Source: Bryobacterales bacterium (GTDB lineage: Bacteria > Acidobacteriota > Terriglobia > Bryobacterales > Bryobacteraceae). Taken from it: 6,554 nt of DNA. This document shows positions 5,666 to 6,554 of the stretch, one piece after another (position 1 is the stretch's first letter; each line of letters starts with the position of its first letter). The notes under the pieces are model-generated. The model had not been told where the DNA came from. It did no database searches and saw nothing but the letters and a program-made list of their open reading frames with translations. The DNA lies in NCBI GenBank assembly GCA_003132905.1, contig PKZC01000258.1:2845-9398 (forward strand), read 5' to 3'. The translations under genes and the position numbers were made by a program.

Positions 5666-6554
5666 CTACTCGGTAGCGCCAGCGCTGGGGCCATAACCGG
5701 CGGGCCAGCCGGTTGGTTTGGCATCGGGCAGATTAAACAAAACGGCCTGAATTTCCTGGATAAATCCATTTTTAATGGCAAAAAACTCAGCCACCAAACG
5801 GTCGTTTGCGGTGGCCAGGGATTGGCTCTTGGCGCCGCCTTTCAGGCCGAAGCGCACAATGGAGAGAACCACGCCGCGCTCTTCGTCCACCACCGGGTAG
5901 CGGCGGTCCCAGATGTTACGGCCCAGGAAGCGGCCTTCGTCGAAGCCGCGGGCGGTGTCGTTGAAGACGCCGTCGCGCACCAGGCCGGTGGTTTGGACGC
6001 CGTTTTCAAAGCGGGCGGAATCGGGCAGCAGGCGGGCGCGGTGGTACGCCGGAGTGCCATTGGTCTGGAAGGCGCGCCAATAGCTATCGGCGGCGGCAAT
6101 CAAGTCGTAATAAGAATCGCGCTGGGAATCGCGAATCGAGAGCCTGAATGCGGGCGAGACTTCTTTGAGGTTATCCGGATTCCAGAGCCGGTCGGCTTCG
6201 CCTTTGTTGGCCTTGATGGTTTCGATTTCTGAGATCGCGCCGTTCTGCACTTTGAGGCGCAGCATGAACATGGTCTTGGCGCCGTCGGCGTTGCGGATCA
6301 CGGCCTCTGTTCCGGTATCGCCGCGACGAGGGTTCAGCACGTCGAAGCGATAAACGGTTTCGGCGGCACTCGCCCAGAACGTACTTGCGAGGGGTTTTTC
6401 GGAGCCGTTTTCGGTGATGCGGGCGTGAGCGGCTTGGGGCAGGGCATTCGCGTCGTGGGCTAGGAGCGCCTTGAAGTATGAGTCGACGAAGCCAGTTAAG
6501 CAGCCACGATCGCAGGGTGCCTTGGTCTCGGATTGGGCGAGACCGCATGGAGCA
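5666..6554 (-). CDS. Protein with two NTF2/SnoaL-like domains, 5' end beyond the window
   Basis: The frame is open from the right edge to TAG at 5668-5666, giving 295 residues in the window; the start is outside. The fragment opens APCGLAQSETKAPCDRGCL, which looks like a signal-peptide end followed by the CDRxCL motif of secreted acidobacterial NTF2-like proteins. Two similar modules are visible. The first (about 15-115) has DSYFKALLAHD, ITENG (46-50), MLRLKVQNGAISEIET (97-112). The second (about 145-275) has ADSYWRAFQTNG, RFENG (181-185), AEFFAIKNGFIQEIQ (255-269). The parallel helix, xENG and ISEIE/IQEIQ motifs indicate tandem cone-shaped SnoaL folds. Such folds bind or convert small hydrophobic molecules, but no catalytic residues can be assigned here. 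The GTG at 6340 is only an internal codon (V72). The VOC relic lies just downstream. The exact family (perhaps DUF8021-like) is uncertain. Confidence 0.83.
   Translation of the reverse strand, partial: APCGLAQSETKAPCDRGCLTGFVDSYFKALLAHDANALPQAAHARITENGSEKPLASTFWASAAETVYRFDVLNPRRGDTGTEAVIRNADGAKTMFMLRLKVQNGAISEIETIKANKGEADRLWNPDNLKEVSPAFRLSIRDSQRDSYYDLIAAADSYWRAFQTNGTPAYHRARLLPDSARFENGVQTTGLVRDGVFNDTARGFDEGRFLGRNIWDRRYPVVDEERGVVLSIVRFGLKGGAKSQSLATANDRLVAEFFAIKNGFIQEIQAVLFNLPDAKPTGWPAGYGPSAGATE

Noticed and set aside
5573..6232. 219-codon plus-strand frame
   Set aside because: It is antisense to the NTF2-like gene and begins inside the VOC relic; its low-complexity Gly/Ala-rich product is typical of a shadow frame.

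Overview
The window looks like a chromosomal stretch from an Acidobacteriota species, most likely of the Solibacter/Bryobacter type. This is inferred from gene content, not from a marker gene. The signs are several exported enzymes of unknown substrate, a secreted protein of the 'DGKPDLSGFW' kind common in that phylum, a two-domain NTF2/SnoaL-like protein with a CDRxCL start, and moderately high GC coding.

Layout from left to right: (1) The 3' part of the window's leftmost gene is off the edge. Positions 1-724 on the minus strand are one uninterrupted reading frame resembling DUF5677 proteins. (2) A 260-bp spacer holds two inverted repeats and a T9 tract on the minus strand. (3) A minus-strand operon runs from 3202 down to 985: a carboxymuconolactone-decarboxylase-like protein, a VOC (glyoxalase-fold) protein and a phosphotriesterase-family metallohydrolase. 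The first gap is 20 bp and the second junction is a one-base TAGTG overlap. All three proteins start with export signals (Sec, Sec, Tat). (4) A 125-bp divergent promoter region separates this operon from a plus-strand gene for an uncharacterised secreted protein (3328-4122). (5) After a convergent spacer there is an FabG-like short-chain dehydrogenase on the minus strand (4310-5053). (6) A 396-bp gene-free stretch with nested inverted repeats follows. (7) At 5450-5641 lies a decayed, internally deleted copy of the VOC gene, just downstream of (8) a partial minus-strand gene for a protein with two NTF2/SnoaL-like domains, running off the right edge.

The three operon proteins probably act together outside the cytoplasm on a small organic substrate: a lactone or ester hydrolase beside two small-molecule-chemistry folds. 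The substrate cannot be read from the sequence. The VOC relic suggests that this gene family has been duplicated locally and that one copy died. I do not see a CRISPR array, transposase, tRNA or rRNA gene, or a clear defence system. The most notable observations are the dead VOC paralogue, the fully exported hydrolase operon, and the DUF5677-like frame that has no stop in the window.
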